Notes: a model not told the origin generated them from the letters alone. A stretch of 9,174 nt of DNA from Burkholderiales bacterium (GCA_903643055.1 CAHJWV010000354.1:1-9174); one strand, 5' to 3'. Positions 1 through 7,121 are shown, numbered from the stretch's first letter. Numbers and translations are program-made.

Positions 1-25
1 GTTCAGACGTGTGCTCTTCCGATCT
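1..25 (+). other. Illumina TruSeq read-2 adapter remnant (non-genomic)
   Basis: These 25 bases, ending in GCTCTTCCGATCT, are identical to the 3' part of the standard TruSeq read-2 adapter as I know it. This is vector/adapter contamination at a contig end and not bacterial sequence. It contains a GTG at 11 in frame with the kinase downstream, so automatic gene callers can start the kinase there and add five false residues (MLFRS). Genomic sequence begins at about base 26. Confidence 0.96.
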
Positions 26-1231
26 GTGCTGGGTACTAGCGGCGCAGCAGTGATGCTCGGGTTGATGCGCTGGCAGGCGCGGGTTGATGCCGATTTGCAT
101 GAAAGCGATGAACGCTGGGCCTGGGCTGCCGAAGCCTCGCGCATCGGCCTGCTTGATTGGAATGTGGAGACCGACGAAGTTGTGCTGGATGCCCGCGCGG
201 CAGCACTCTACGGCCTGCCGCAAGGGCCCGAGCACCGGGCCGCGGAGCAACTGGCCCGCGACTGCGTTCACCCGGCAGATTCAGGCCGCTTGCGCAAGGC
301 CTTGCGCAATGCGATCACTGCGCTGGAGCCCGTGGTGATCCGCTACCGCGTACTGCATGCCGATGCCAGCGAGCATCGGCTGGAGTTGAGCGCCCACGTG
401 CGCACCGATCACCGCGGGTTGCACATGATCGGCATCCTGCGTGACATCGGCGACGACATGCGGGCCGCGCAACTGCTGCTCGACAAGGAGGCGGCCGAGC
501 GGGCCAACCGCGCGAAGGGGGAATTCCTGTCGCGGGTCAGCCATGAGCTGCGCACACCGCTGAACAGCGTGCTGGGCTTTGCCGAGCTGATGCAGACCGA
601 CGAGTCCGAGCCGCTGAGCGACGCGCAGCGCCAGCGCATGCAGCAGATCTGGGACGGTGGCCGCCACCTGCTGGCGCTCGTCAACGACATCGTGGACCTG
701 ACGCGGCTCGAAGACGGCCAGCCGCTGTTGACGCTGCAACACCTGGACCCCGCGCCGCTGCTGCGCTCGGCCTTGAAGAAGATGCAGCCGCTGGCGCTGG
801 CACAGAAGATATCGCTGGAATGCGGCTTTCTCGGCGACGCCATTCGTGTTCATGCGGACCAGCGCCGGTTGGAGCAGGTGCTGGTCCATTTGCTGACCAA
901 CGCGATCCTCTACAACCGGCCCAGCGGCAAGGTCAGCGTGGCGCTGTCCGATGAAGGCGAGCAGGCGGTGATCACCGTGCGCGATACCGGCATCGGCATG
1001 AATGCCGATCAGCTGGCCCAGCTGTATCAGCCCTTCAATCGCCTGGGTGCGGAGCTGACGCAGATCAAGGGCAGCGGCCTGGGCCTTGTCATCTCGCAGC
1101 AACTGGTCAAACGCATGGGCGGCAGCCTCGCGGTGAACAGCCAGCCGGGCGTGGGCAGCAGTTTCAGCGTGCGTTTGCCGGCGCGGCCGGTGCCGGCCAC
1201 AGCGCCGAGCACGCACACCGAAATTGCTTGA
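26..1231 (+). CDS. PAS-domain sensor histidine kinase, 5'-truncated
   Basis: This is the C-terminal 401 residues of a two-component sensor kinase, which autophosphorylates a histidine and passes the phosphate to a response regulator. Counting from the codon at 26, a short hydrophobic stretch (about residues 5-13) may be the end of a transmembrane helix. A PAS_3-like fold follows at about 31-141 (GLLDWN, HPAD, IRYRV, IGILRDI). The HisKA domain at about 161-227 has the H-box SRVSHELRTPLN, with the phospho-accepting His codon at 542-544. HATPase_c at about 278-387 has the N-box (LLTNAILYN), G1 (DTGIGM) and G2 (GSGLGL). In the N-box, Leu replaces the usual Lys before Tyr, which is a mild deviation. 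There is no receiver domain after the ATPase domain, and the gene stops at TGA 1229-1231. The 5' end is missing because the sequence runs into adapter, so the sensory input and true start are unknown. It converges on the ABC ATPase gene with only 12 bp between stops. Its partner regulator is not in the window. Confidence 0.93.
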   Translation: MLGTSGAAVMLGLMRWQARVDADLHESDERWAWAAEASRIGLLDWNVETDEVVLDARAAALYGLPQGPEHRAAEQLARDCVHPADSGRLRKALRNAITALEPVVIRYRVLHADASEHRLELSAHVRTDHRGLHMIGILRDIGDDMRAAQLLLDKEAAERANRAKGEFLSRVSHELRTPLNSVLGFAELMQTDESEPLSDAQRQRMQQIWDGGRHLLALVNDIVDLTRLEDGQPLLTLQHLDPAPLLRSALKKMQPLALAQKISLECGFLGDAIRVHADQRRLEQVLVHLLTNAILYNRPSGKVSVALSDEGEQAVITVRDTGIGMNADQLAQLYQPFNRLGAELTQIKGSGLGLVISQQLVKRMGGSLAVNSQPGVGSSFSVRLPARPVPATAPSTHTEIA

Positions 1232-1243
1232 GCGTGCCGGTCT

Positions 1244-2983
1244 TCAACGCGGGAGGCGCATCCAGCGTTCGCGTTCGGCCGTTTGGTACCCGCGCGGGAT
1301 CGACCCCAGCAGCCGCTGTGTGTATTCCTGCTGCGGCTGGTCGAGGATCTGCTCGACGCTGGCCTGCTCCACGACTTCGCCGTCTTTCATCACCAGCACT
1401 TCATCGGCCATGAAGCGCACAACGGCCAGGTCGTGGCTGATGAAGATGTAGGCCAGGCCGAGTTCGTCCTGCAGATCCTTCAGCAGGTTCAGCACCTGCG
1501 CCTGCACCGAGACATCGAGCGCGCTGACGGCCTCATCGAGCACCAGCAGTTCGGGGTCGAGCGTCAGGCAGCGCGCGATGGCCACGCGTTGCCGTTGGCC
1601 ACCGGAAAACTCATGCGGGTACTTGTGCATCGCGCTGTCGTCGAGGCCCACCTTGGCCAGCAGCGCGCGGGCGCGGCCTTGCCGTTCGGCTTCATTGGCG
1701 CCGATGCCATGGATGGTCATCGGCTCGACCAGGGTCTGGCCGATCGTGAAGCGCGGGTTCAGCGACGCATACGGGTTCTGGAACACGACCTGAATGCGCT
1801 TGCGCATGGGCAGCATCTCGCGCTTCGATAAAGCCAGCAGATCGCGGCCATCGAACATCGCCTGCCCGCCGGTGGGACCGCTGCTCAGCTCGTGCAGGCG
1901 CAGCAAGGTCAGCCCCATCGTGGTTTTGCCCGAGCCCGATTCACCGACCACGCCCAGCGTGTGGCCGCGCTGGAGCCGGAAGCTCGCGCCCTTGACCGCG
2001 CGAAACTCCTTGCGGCCGAACACGCCGCTGCGCAGCCAGAAGCTCTTCGTCATCGCGTTGACTTCGATCACCGTCGGCTCGGCCGGGTTTTTGGCTTTGC
2101 CCAGCGAAGCGGCCGGCCGGCCGGCGATGTGGTCGTCGATCACCATCAGCCGCGGGCTGCGCTGATCGAGCGTGGGCCGACACGCCAGCAGCGCACGGGT
2201 GTAGGCGTCTTGCGGCTGCGCGAAGATGCCAGCCACCGGCCCCTGCTCGCGCACCGTGCCGTGGCGCATCACCACCACGTGGTCCGCGATTTCGCCGACC
2301 ACGCCCAGGTCGTGGCTGATGAACAGCATGCTCATGCGGTGCTTTTCTTTCAGCCGCGCGAGCATGTCGAGAATCTGGCGCTGGATCGTCACATCGAGCG
2401 CGGTCGTCGGCTCATCGGCGATCAGCAGCTTTGGCTCGCAAGCCAGCGCCATCGCAATCATCACCCGCTGCTGCTGACCGCCTGACAGTTCATGAGGATG
2501 AACCGTCAGCCTGCGCCTCGGTTCCGGCAGGCCGACTTCGACCAGCAGCTCTTCGGCGCGCGCCAGCGCCTGCCGCGGGCTGAGCCCGAGGTGCTTGATC
2601 AGCGGCTCGCAGATCTGCTGGCCGACGGTGAGCACCGGATTCAGCGAGGTCATCGGGTCCTGGAACACGCAGGCAATCTCGCGGCCGCGCAGTTGCTGCA
2701 GTTCGGGCCGCGTGGCAGCCAGCATGTCGCGGCCCTGAAAGCTGATGCGGCCTTCGCGCTCGGCGTTGGCCGGCAGCAGGTTCAGGATCGACATCGCGGT
2801 GACGCTCTTGCCCGAACCCGACTCGCCCACCAGCGCGACCGTCGTGTTCTCCGGCACCTCGAAACTGACGCCCACGGCCTCGCTGCCGCTGCCACGGCCC
2901 ACCGCCTGGGCCCGCTGCATGACACCGCCTTCGGTGCCCATGCGGAATGAAACGCGCAAATCCTGGATCGACAGCAACATCAT
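1244..2983 (-). CDS. ABC transporter ATP-binding protein, fused double-NBD (YejF-like), peptide-type importer
   Basis: This 579-residue cytoplasmic ATPase carries both nucleotide-binding domains of an oligopeptide/dipeptide-type importer on one chain and would power the two permeases encoded upstream. NBD1 has Walker A GESGSGKS (53-60), Q-loop VFQDP (106-110), signature LSGGQQQR (166-173), Walker B LLIADEP (186-192) and H-loop FISHDL (221-226). An OppD/DppD-type C-terminal segment follows ([13 protein letters not shown], 258-270). NBD2 has GESGSGKT (347-354), VFQNP (400-404), FSGGQRQR (459-466), LLVLDEA (479-485) and FISHDL (514-519). All catalytic motifs are intact in both halves. NBD2 has DEA in place of DEP after Walker B, a variant I believe occurs in this family. 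NBD1 appears to carry about nine extra residues between its first strand and VSFEV (residues 38-43). The start ATG (2983-2981) overlaps the preceding permease stop as ATGA; a second ATG follows directly. The frame is open further upstream to 3733, but that part overlaps the permease and has no ABC homology. No strong ribosome-binding site is visible, which fits translational coupling. Confidence 0.96.
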   Translation of the reverse strand: MMLLSIQDLRVSFRMGTEGGVMQRAQAVGRGSGSEAVGVSFEVPENTTVALVGESGSGKSVTAMSILNLLPANAEREGRISFQGRDMLAATRPELQQLRGREIACVFQDPMTSLNPVLTVGQQICEPLIKHLGLSPRQALARAEELLVEVGLPEPRRRLTVHPHELSGGQQQRVMIAMALACEPKLLIADEPTTALDVTIQRQILDMLARLKEKHRMSMLFISHDLGVVGEIADHVVVMRHGTVREQGPVAGIFAQPQDAYTRALLACRPTLDQRSPRLMVIDDHIAGRPAASLGKAKNPAEPTVIEVNAMTKSFWLRSGVFGRKEFRAVKGASFRLQRGHTLGVVGESGSGKTTMGLTLLRLHELSSGPTGGQAMFDGRDLLALSKREMLPMRKRIQVVFQNPYASLNPRFTIGQTLVEPMTIHGIGANEAERQGRARALLAKVGLDDSAMHKYPHEFSGGQRQRVAIARCLTLDPELLVLDEAVSALDVSVQAQVLNLLKDLQDELGLAYIFISHDLAVVRFMADEVLVMKDGEVVEQASVEQILDQPQQEYTQRLLGSIPRGYQTAERERWMRLPR

Positions 2984-4056
2984 TCGAGCCCGCGAAGTTT
3001 CGGATCGAGCGCATCGCGCAGCGCATCGGCAAAGAGCGCGAACGCGGTGACGAAGACCGCCATGAACGCGGCCGCAGCAACCAGTTGCCACCAGTGGCCG
3101 AGGATCAGCTCGCTCTGCGCTTCTGCGAGCATCGTGCCCCAGCTGACCTGGTCGACCGACACGCCGAGGCCGAGGTAGCTCAGGATCACCTCGGCCTTGA
3201 TGAAGCCGACGACGTGGATCGACAGCTGCACCAGCACGACATGGCTGACGTTGGGCAGGATGTGGCGGAACATGCGCGAAGCCACGCTCGCGCCGATCGC
3301 TTCGGCCGAGCGCACGTAATCGCGCACCGCATGCTTGATGAACTCGGCACGCACCAGCCGGTAGATGCCGGTCCAGCCGGTCAAGGACAGAATTAGCACG
3401 ATCGACGGCACGCCCTTCGGGATGATCGCGCCATTGCGGTTGAGCACTGCGGCGAAGGTGAAGATCAACAGGATGGTCGGGATCGAGGTGAACACGTTGT
3501 AGATCCACTCGAAGACATCGCCGACCTTGCCGCCGAAGAAGCCGCTGACTGCGCCGGTTGCGGTGCCGATCAGCGTGGCCACCAGCGCAGCCAGCACGCC
3601 GACCATGATCGAGATCTCGGCGCCTTTGACCGCCTTGGCGAGCACGTCGCGGCCGAAGCGGTCGGCGCCGAAGGGCAGCGAGTCGGCCTTCACCGTTTCG
3701 GTGGTCTTGAGCTTGGCGGCACGCTCGGCCCATTCCTGATAGCGCGGGGCGAGCGGGTCCACTTCCGAAATGTCAACGTTCGGCCGGCCGGGCTCGACGC
3801 TTTGGCGCGCCTCGGCCTTTTGGGCCTCGCCGGCAAAGCTCGGTGGTGCATTGGGCACCGCGACTTCGCGCTGCCAGTCGCTCGCAACCCAGCCGAGGCC
3901 GGCGGCGATCACTAGCAGGCCGAAGGCCAGCACGATGGCCAGCGAGGCAAGGCCGACACGGTCGCTGCGAAAGCGCTTCCAGGCCGCGGCCCAGACGCCT
4001 TTGGAGGCCGTGGGGCCGGGAGACACCGGCAGGGAAGAAGGCAACACGGTACTCAT
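2980..4056 (-). CDS. ABC transporter permease, DppC/YejE-like
   Basis: This 358-residue inner-membrane protein is the second permease of a peptide-type ABC importer, in the BPD_transp_1 / OppC family. Its N-terminal cytoplasmic segment includes WKRFRSDRVG. TM1 lies at about 35-57, followed by a long hydrophilic periplasmic stretch of about 85 residues. The family signature FGADRFGRDVLAKAVKGAEIS (129-149, compare the GTDxxGRDV motif of DppC) precedes the remaining helices. The EAA loop that contacts the ATPase is at about 251-269 (AEAIGAS...FRHILPN). The C-terminus DPKLRG is typical. The TM1-TM2 periplasmic segment is longer than in DppC and recalls YejE. The ATG at 4056-4054 overlaps the stop of the upstream permease (ATGA), so the start is well set and translation is probably coupled. 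Only a weak purine-rich ribosome-binding site is present. Confidence 0.95.
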   Translation of the reverse strand: MSTVLPSSLPVSPGPTASKGVWAAAWKRFRSDRVGLASLAIVLAFGLLVIAAGLGWVASDWQREVAVPNAPPSFAGEAQKAEARQSVEPGRPNVDISEVDPLAPRYQEWAERAAKLKTTETVKADSLPFGADRFGRDVLAKAVKGAEISIMVGVLAALVATLIGTATGAVSGFFGGKVGDVFEWIYNVFTSIPTILLIFTFAAVLNRNGAIIPKGVPSIVLILSLTGWTGIYRLVRAEFIKHAVRDYVRSAEAIGASVASRMFRHILPNVSHVVLVQLSIHVVGFIKAEVILSYLGLGVSVDQVSWGTMLAEAQSELILGHWWQLVAAAAFMAVFVTAFALFADALRDALDPKLRGLE

Positions 4057-4991
4057 CGCAACACCACCCGGGGATCCACGAATTTGTAGAGCACGTCGGT
4101 CAACAGGTTGACCACCATCGTGATGACGGCGGTGTAGATCGTCATGGCCTGGATGACCGGGTAGTCGCTGCGGTTCACTGCCAGCAGCAGCTCACGGCCG
4201 ATGCCGGGAATCGAGAAGAAGGTTTCGAGCAGGAACGAGCCCAGGAAGAGGCCCGGCAGCATCACCGAGATGTTGGTGAGGATCGGAATCAGCGCGTTGC
4301 GCAGCACGTGCTCGAGCAGCACCGTGGTCTCCGTCAGGCCCTTGGCGCGTGCGGTGCGCACGTAGTCCTGGCCGATCTCATCAAGGAAGAAGCTGCGGTA
4401 CAGCCGCATCTGCGGCGCGAGACCCACCAGCACTGCAAGCAGCACCGGCAGCGGCGTGTAGACGGCCAGGTTGGTCGCGAGGCTGTCGCTCCAGCCCTGC
4501 ACCGGGAACAGGCCGAGCTGAAACGCGAACAGGTACTGGCCGACGATCACGTAGACCAGAAACGAGATCGACAAGGCCACGGTGCTGACGATCATCAGCA
4601 GCCGGTCAGTCAGCGAACCTCGGAGGTAAGCCACCGTCATTGCAAACGGGATCGCGAGCAACACTTCGAGGATCAGGATCGGCACCATCACCGTCAAGGT
4701 GGCTGGCAGCCGGGTCGCGAAAAGATGCGACACGCTCTCGTTCGTTGCCCAGCTCTTGCCCCAGTCGAAGGTGACGATCTGCTGCACAAAGATCCACAGC
4801 TGCTCCCAGACCGGCTTGTTGAGGCCGAGCTGCTCGCGGATCACGTTGATCTGCTCGGCGCTGGAGTTCATGCCACCGAGAATTTCGGCCGGGTCATCGC
4901 CGAAGTACTTGAACAGGAAGAACACCAGCAGCACCACGCCGACCAAGGTCGGAATCATTTGCCACAGGCGCCGTATCAGATAGGCCGCCAT
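4053..4991 (-). CDS. ABC transporter permease, DppB/OppB-like, first gene of the importer operon
   Basis: This 312-residue inner-membrane protein is the first permease of the importer. It opens with the family-typical MAAYLIRRLWQMIPTLVGVV, which is cytoplasmic and then TM1. A periplasmic region follows with IREQLGLNKPVWEQ (51-64) and DWGKSWATNESV (76-87). Further helices lie at about 100-120, 133-158, 180-193, 237-258 and 282-302. The EAA loop is at about 213-233 (TARAKGLTE...EHVLRNA), and the family end VDPRVVLR closes the protein. It lacks the insertion that I recall making E. coli YejB about 50 residues longer, so by length it is closer to OppB/DppB. The ATG at 4991-4989 has an AGGAG 12 nt upstream. 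It is the first gene of a three-gene unit and diverges from the binding-protein genes. Confidence 0.95.
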   Translation of the reverse strand: MAAYLIRRLWQMIPTLVGVVLLVFFLFKYFGDDPAEILGGMNSSAEQINVIREQLGLNKPVWEQLWIFVQQIVTFDWGKSWATNESVSHLFATRLPATLTVMVPILILEVLLAIPFAMTVAYLRGSLTDRLLMIVSTVALSISFLVYVIVGQYLFAFQLGLFPVQGWSDSLATNLAVYTPLPVLLAVLVGLAPQMRLYRSFFLDEIGQDYVRTARAKGLTETTVLLEHVLRNALIPILTNISVMLPGLFLGSFLLETFFSIPGIGRELLLAVNRSDYPVIQAMTIYTAVITMVVNLLTDVLYKFVDPRVVLR

Positions 4992-5003
4992 GTTGTGTGA
5001 ACG

Positions 5004-5008
5004 CTCCT
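5004..5008 (-). promoter_or_regulatory. Ribosome-binding site of the first permease gene
   Basis: The minus strand reads AGGAG here, with 12 nt before the ATG at 4991. The spacing is somewhat long, but this is the only good Shine-Dalgarno match nearby and it supports that start. The two downstream genes of the operon lack an equally good site and start within ATGA overlaps. Confidence 0.6.
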
Positions 5009-5110
5009 GGAGAAGCTGTCGATGGGGGGCTGTGTCTGCGCCAGCCGCTCCGATCGTTCCTGAACCCTGAAAATTCGCGCGAGTCTACGGCAGGCGGCGT
5101 TGCGTCTCAT

Positions 5111-5138
5111 CACATACCGCACGTGCGTACAGTCTCAA
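5111..5138 (-). promoter_or_regulatory. Weak candidate sigma-70 promoter for the permease operon
   Basis: On the minus strand, TTGAGA (5138-5133) matches five of six bases of the -35 consensus. It is followed after 16 nt by TATGTG (5116-5111), which matches only three of six for the -10. Transcription would start near 5104 and give a leader of about 110 nt. The palindrome CGCACGTGCG sits inside the spacer. An alternative -10 is TAGACT at 5087-5082 with ATGAGA 17 nt upstream, four of six in each element. Both are weak. Confidence 0.2.
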
Positions 5139-5164
5139 AGCAACCGGCATGCCCTTGATTCAAG
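5118..5164. promoter_or_regulatory. Cluster of three short palindromes, candidate operator region
   Basis: CGCACGTGCG (5118-5127) is a perfect 10-bp palindrome, GGCATGCC (5146-5153) is a perfect 8-bp one, and CTTGATTCAAG (5154-5164) is an 11-bp palindrome with a central T. The last can extend to GCC/GGC (5151-5153 with 5166-5168) around a one-base bulge. Their position midway between divergent starts suits a dimeric regulator, but each is short and GC-rich DNA produces such palindromes easily. Confidence 0.3.
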
Positions 5165-5274
5165 AGGCCTGGCGTCATCGCCCGTAGACTTTGCGCCGCT
5201 GCCGCAAGGGTTTTGGCTCGCTGCACGCAGGTGATCGAGCGGCGATTTCAAAGAACGACAGTGGGGCCTCTGCT

Positions 5275-5278
5275 GGAG
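5275..5278 (+). promoter_or_regulatory. Ribosome-binding site deciding the GTG start of the first binding protein
   Basis: GGAG lies 7 nt upstream of the GTG at 5286, which is ideal spacing. The next in-frame ATG (5295) would be 16 nt away, so GTG 5286 is preferred. Confidence 0.7.
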
Positions 5279-5285
5279 CTGGAAC

Positions 5286-7121
5286 GTGAAGACGATGATT
5301 CGAACGGTGTGCGTTGCGATGGCTTGGGTGATCGCGATCAGCAGTGGGGCCATCGCGCAGGCAGTCGATGGGGCACCCGCCTCGTCCAAGCCGAAGACGC
5401 TGCGCTTCGCGATCCGCGTGGCCGAGACCGGGTTTGACCCGGCGCAGATCTCCGACCTGTACTCGCGCAACGTCGCTGCTGCGATTTTCGATGCGCCCTT
5501 GCAATGGGAGTTTCTCGCGCGGCCGGTGCGTTACCGGCCGAACACCTTGAGCGAGTTGCCGGAGATCAGCGCCGACTTCAAGACCTTCACCTTCCGCATC
5601 AAGCCAGGCATCTATTTCGCTGACGACCCGGCCTTCAAGGGCCAGCGCCGCGAGTTGGTTGCGGCCGACTATGTGTACTCGTGGAAGCGCCCCTACGACC
5701 CGCGCTGGAAGAGCCCGAACCTTTACATCCTCGAATCGGCGCAGCTTCTCGGCCTGAACGAGCTTCGCCAGCAAGTGCTGAAGGAAAAGAAGCCCTTCGA
5801 CTACGACCGCGACGTGCCGGGCCTGCGCGTGCTCGACAAATACACCTTCCAGCTGCGCACCGCCGAGCCAAACCCGCGGCTCTTGATGCAGTTCGCCGAC
5901 AGCTCGGTGTGGGGCGCGGTGGCGCGTGAGGTCGTCGAGGCCTATGGCGACAAGATCATGGAGCACCCGGTCGGCACTGGGCCGTTCAAGCTGGCCGAAT
6001 GGCGACGCGCTTCGAAGATGGTGCTGGAACGCAACCCCGGCTTTCGAGAAACGATTTATGACGAAGACGCGCCCGCTGAAGATCCGCTTGCGCAAGCGGC
6101 CGTGGCGAAGCTGAAGGGCCGCCGCCTGCCAATGATCGACCGCGTCGAGATTTCGGTGATCGACGAGAACCAGCCGCGCTGGCTCGCCTTCCTGAACGGC
6201 GACTTCGATCTGCTCGAAGACGTACCGGCCGAGTTTTCCGACATCGCAATTCCGAATAACCAGCTCGCGCCCAACCTGCGCAAGCATGGCGTGCAGATGG
6301 TTCGTTATGCCCGGGCCGACATCTCCCAGACCTTCTTCAACATGGAAGACCTGGTCGTCGGCGGCTACACGCCGGAGAAGGTGGCGCTGCGCCGCGCGAT
6401 CTCGCTGTCGGTCGACATCGACCGCGAGATCCGGCTCGTCCACAAGGGCCAGGCCGTGCCGGCGCAGGGCGTGATCGGGCCCGGCACCTGGGGCTACGAC
6501 GCGGCGCTCAAGACGGAGGCCAGCGGCTACGACCCGGCCCGCGCGCAGGCTCTGCTCGACCTGATGGGCTATGCCGACCGCGACGGCGACGGCTGGCGCG
6601 AGCAGCCCGATGGCTCGCCGCTGTTGTTGCAGATCGCGACCCAGCCCGACCAGCGATCACGCCAGCTGGATGAGCTGTGGCGCAAGAGCCTGGCGGCGAT
6701 CGGGCTGCGGGTGGAATTCAAGCCGGCGAAATGGCCGGAGAACTCGAAGGCATCGGCCGCCGGCAAGCTGATGATGTGGAACTACGGCTGGTCGGCCAAC
6801 ATCCCCGATGGCGATACCTTTCTCGCGCTCGGCGTGGGCTCCGGCAAGGGGCAGGTCAACCGCTCCCGCTTCGATTTGCCGGCCTATAACGCGCTGTATG
6901 CCAAACAGGCCGTGATGCCCGACGGCCCGCAGCGCCAGGCCGTGATGCTGGAGGCCCAGAAGCTGCTGGTGGCCTACGTGCCTTTCAAGATCCATGTGCA
7001 CCGCGTGTACACCGACCTCGTGCAGCCCTGGGTCATCGGCTACCACCGCAATGTGTTCTTGCGTGAGGCGTGGCGATGGATCGACATCGACCTCGAAATG
7101 CAAAAAAAGGCCCGCCGATGA
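5286..7121 (+). CDS. Periplasmic substrate-binding protein of peptide-type ABC importer (SBP_bac_5), first of a tandem pair
   Basis: This 611-residue secreted protein would bind the ligand in the periplasm and deliver it to the divergently encoded permeases. A Sec signal peptide covers residues 1-24 (charged start, hydrophobic core, likely cleavage AIA|QA). There is no lipobox cysteine at the cleavage site, so it is probably soluble. Family hallmarks in order are AETGFDPAQISDLYS (46-60), FKTFTFRIKPGIYFAD (98-113), DYVYSWKR (128-135), the conserved HPVGTGPFKL (227-236), MVLERNPGFRE (245-255) and the acidic loop DRDGDGWREQPD (431-442). That loop resembles an EF-hand calcium loop and is a recurrent motif in this SBP family. 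The length is near that of YejA-type proteins and longer than DppA/OppA, but the sequence does not look like E. coli YejA. The GTG start has GGAG 7 nt upstream. The end overlaps the next gene by ATGA. By hand, about 60% of residues match its neighbour over the first 108 positions of the folded domain. Confidence 0.94.
   Translation: MKTMIRTVCVAMAWVIAISSGAIAQAVDGAPASSKPKTLRFAIRVAETGFDPAQISDLYSRNVAAAIFDAPLQWEFLARPVRYRPNTLSELPEISADFKTFTFRIKPGIYFADDPAFKGQRRELVAADYVYSWKRPYDPRWKSPNLYILESAQLLGLNELRQQVLKEKKPFDYDRDVPGLRVLDKYTFQLRTAEPNPRLLMQFADSSVWGAVAREVVEAYGDKIMEHPVGTGPFKLAEWRRASKMVLERNPGFRETIYDEDAPAEDPLAQAAVAKLKGRRLPMIDRVEISVIDENQPRWLAFLNGDFDLLEDVPAEFSDIAIPNNQLAPNLRKHGVQMVRYARADISQTFFNMEDLVVGGYTPEKVALRRAISLSVDIDREIRLVHKGQAVPAQGVIGPGTWGYDAALKTEASGYDPARAQALLDLMGYADRDGDGWREQPDGSPLLLQIATQPDQRSRQLDELWRKSLAAIGLRVEFKPAKWPENSKASAAGKLMMWNYGWSANIPDGDTFLALGVGSGKGQVNRSRFDLPAYNALYAKQAVMPDGPQRQAVMLEAQKLLVAYVPFKIHVHRVYTDLVQPWVIGYHRNVFLREAWRWIDIDLEMQKKARR
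7103..7109 (+). other. Slippery heptamer A AAA AAG in frame at the end of the first binding-protein gene
   Basis: The codons here are CAA AAA AAG, so the heptamer has the X XXY YYZ phasing of the classical bacterial -1 frameshift site known from dnaX. A -1 shift would bypass the stop at 7119-7121 and continue through GGC CCG CCG into the ATG of the second binding-protein gene, in that gene's frame. The same bases supply the downstream Shine-Dalgarno, which is a simpler reason for the A-run. I see no convincing stimulatory stem-loop downstream. The site is certain as sequence; frameshifting is unproven. Confidence 0.4.
7107..7110 (+). promoter_or_regulatory. Ribosome-binding site of the second binding-protein gene
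   Basis: AAGG lies 7 nt before the ATG at 7118, inside the last codons of the first binding-protein gene. It supports 7118 as the start and coupled translation through the ATGA overlap. Confidence 0.65.

Larger units (their letters stand above)
5082..5190. repeat. Outward-facing 9-bp inverted repeat (CCGTAGACT) in the divergent region
   Basis: CCGTAGACT occurs at 5182-5190 on the plus strand and again on the minus strand at 5090-5082, with 91 bp between copies. Each copy points toward the gene it precedes: 95 nt lie between it and the GTG at 5286, and 90 nt between it and the ATG at 4991. The matches do not extend beyond nine bases. TAGACT could be read as a weak -10 element or the 9-mer as a regulator site. 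The repeat is observed; the function is not known. Confidence 0.45.
4992..5285. promoter_or_regulatory. Divergent intergenic control region between permease operon and binding-protein operon
   Basis: These 294 bp separate the start codons of two divergently transcribed parts of one transporter, so they must hold both promoters and any shared operator. No gene or structured RNA family is recognised in it. It is visibly less GC-rich than the flanking genes in places. It contains a 9-bp inverted repeat pointing outward (5082-5090 and 5182-5190), palindromes at 5075-5082, 5118-5127, 5146-5153 and 5154-5164, and a small hairpin (5189-5195 with 5203-5209) followed by TTTT. No strong sigma-70 consensus pair stands out on either strand. 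Its role in co-regulating both operons is inference from position. Confidence 0.75.

Noticed and set aside
2984..3733. Extension of the ATPase reading frame 250 codons upstream of its start
   Set aside because: It overlaps the permease gene in another frame, has no ABC motifs, and the ATGA-overlap ATG at 2983 gives the normal ABC N-terminus. It is a GC-driven open frame.
3843..5000. Long plus-strand frame antisense to the two permease genes
   Set aside because: Its composition (His, Gln, Arg and Glu rich) is that of an antisense shadow, with no recognisable domain and complete overlap with well-supported permeases.
5189..5214. Hairpin followed by TTTT in the leader of the first binding protein, as attenuator or terminator
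   Set aside because: The stem is only about seven pairs including a wobble, and the T-run is four. Too weak to call, and no leader peptide or riboswitch fold is recognised.
5175..6443. Long minus-strand frame antisense to the first binding protein and into the intergenic region
   Set aside because: No domain is recognised and it overlaps a clear SBP gene. Low-complexity shadow-type composition.
6576..6611. EF-hand-like loop DRDGDGWREQPD as evidence of a calcium-regulated binding protein
   Set aside because: The DxDGDG motif recurs widely in SBP_bac_5 proteins near this position, so it is a family trait and not a novel calcium switch on present evidence.
7070..7117. Earlier GTG/ATG starts for the second binding protein
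   Set aside because: They lie inside the conserved end of the first binding-protein gene. ATG 7118 has AAGG at 7 nt and the same ATGA overlap used elsewhere in the cluster.
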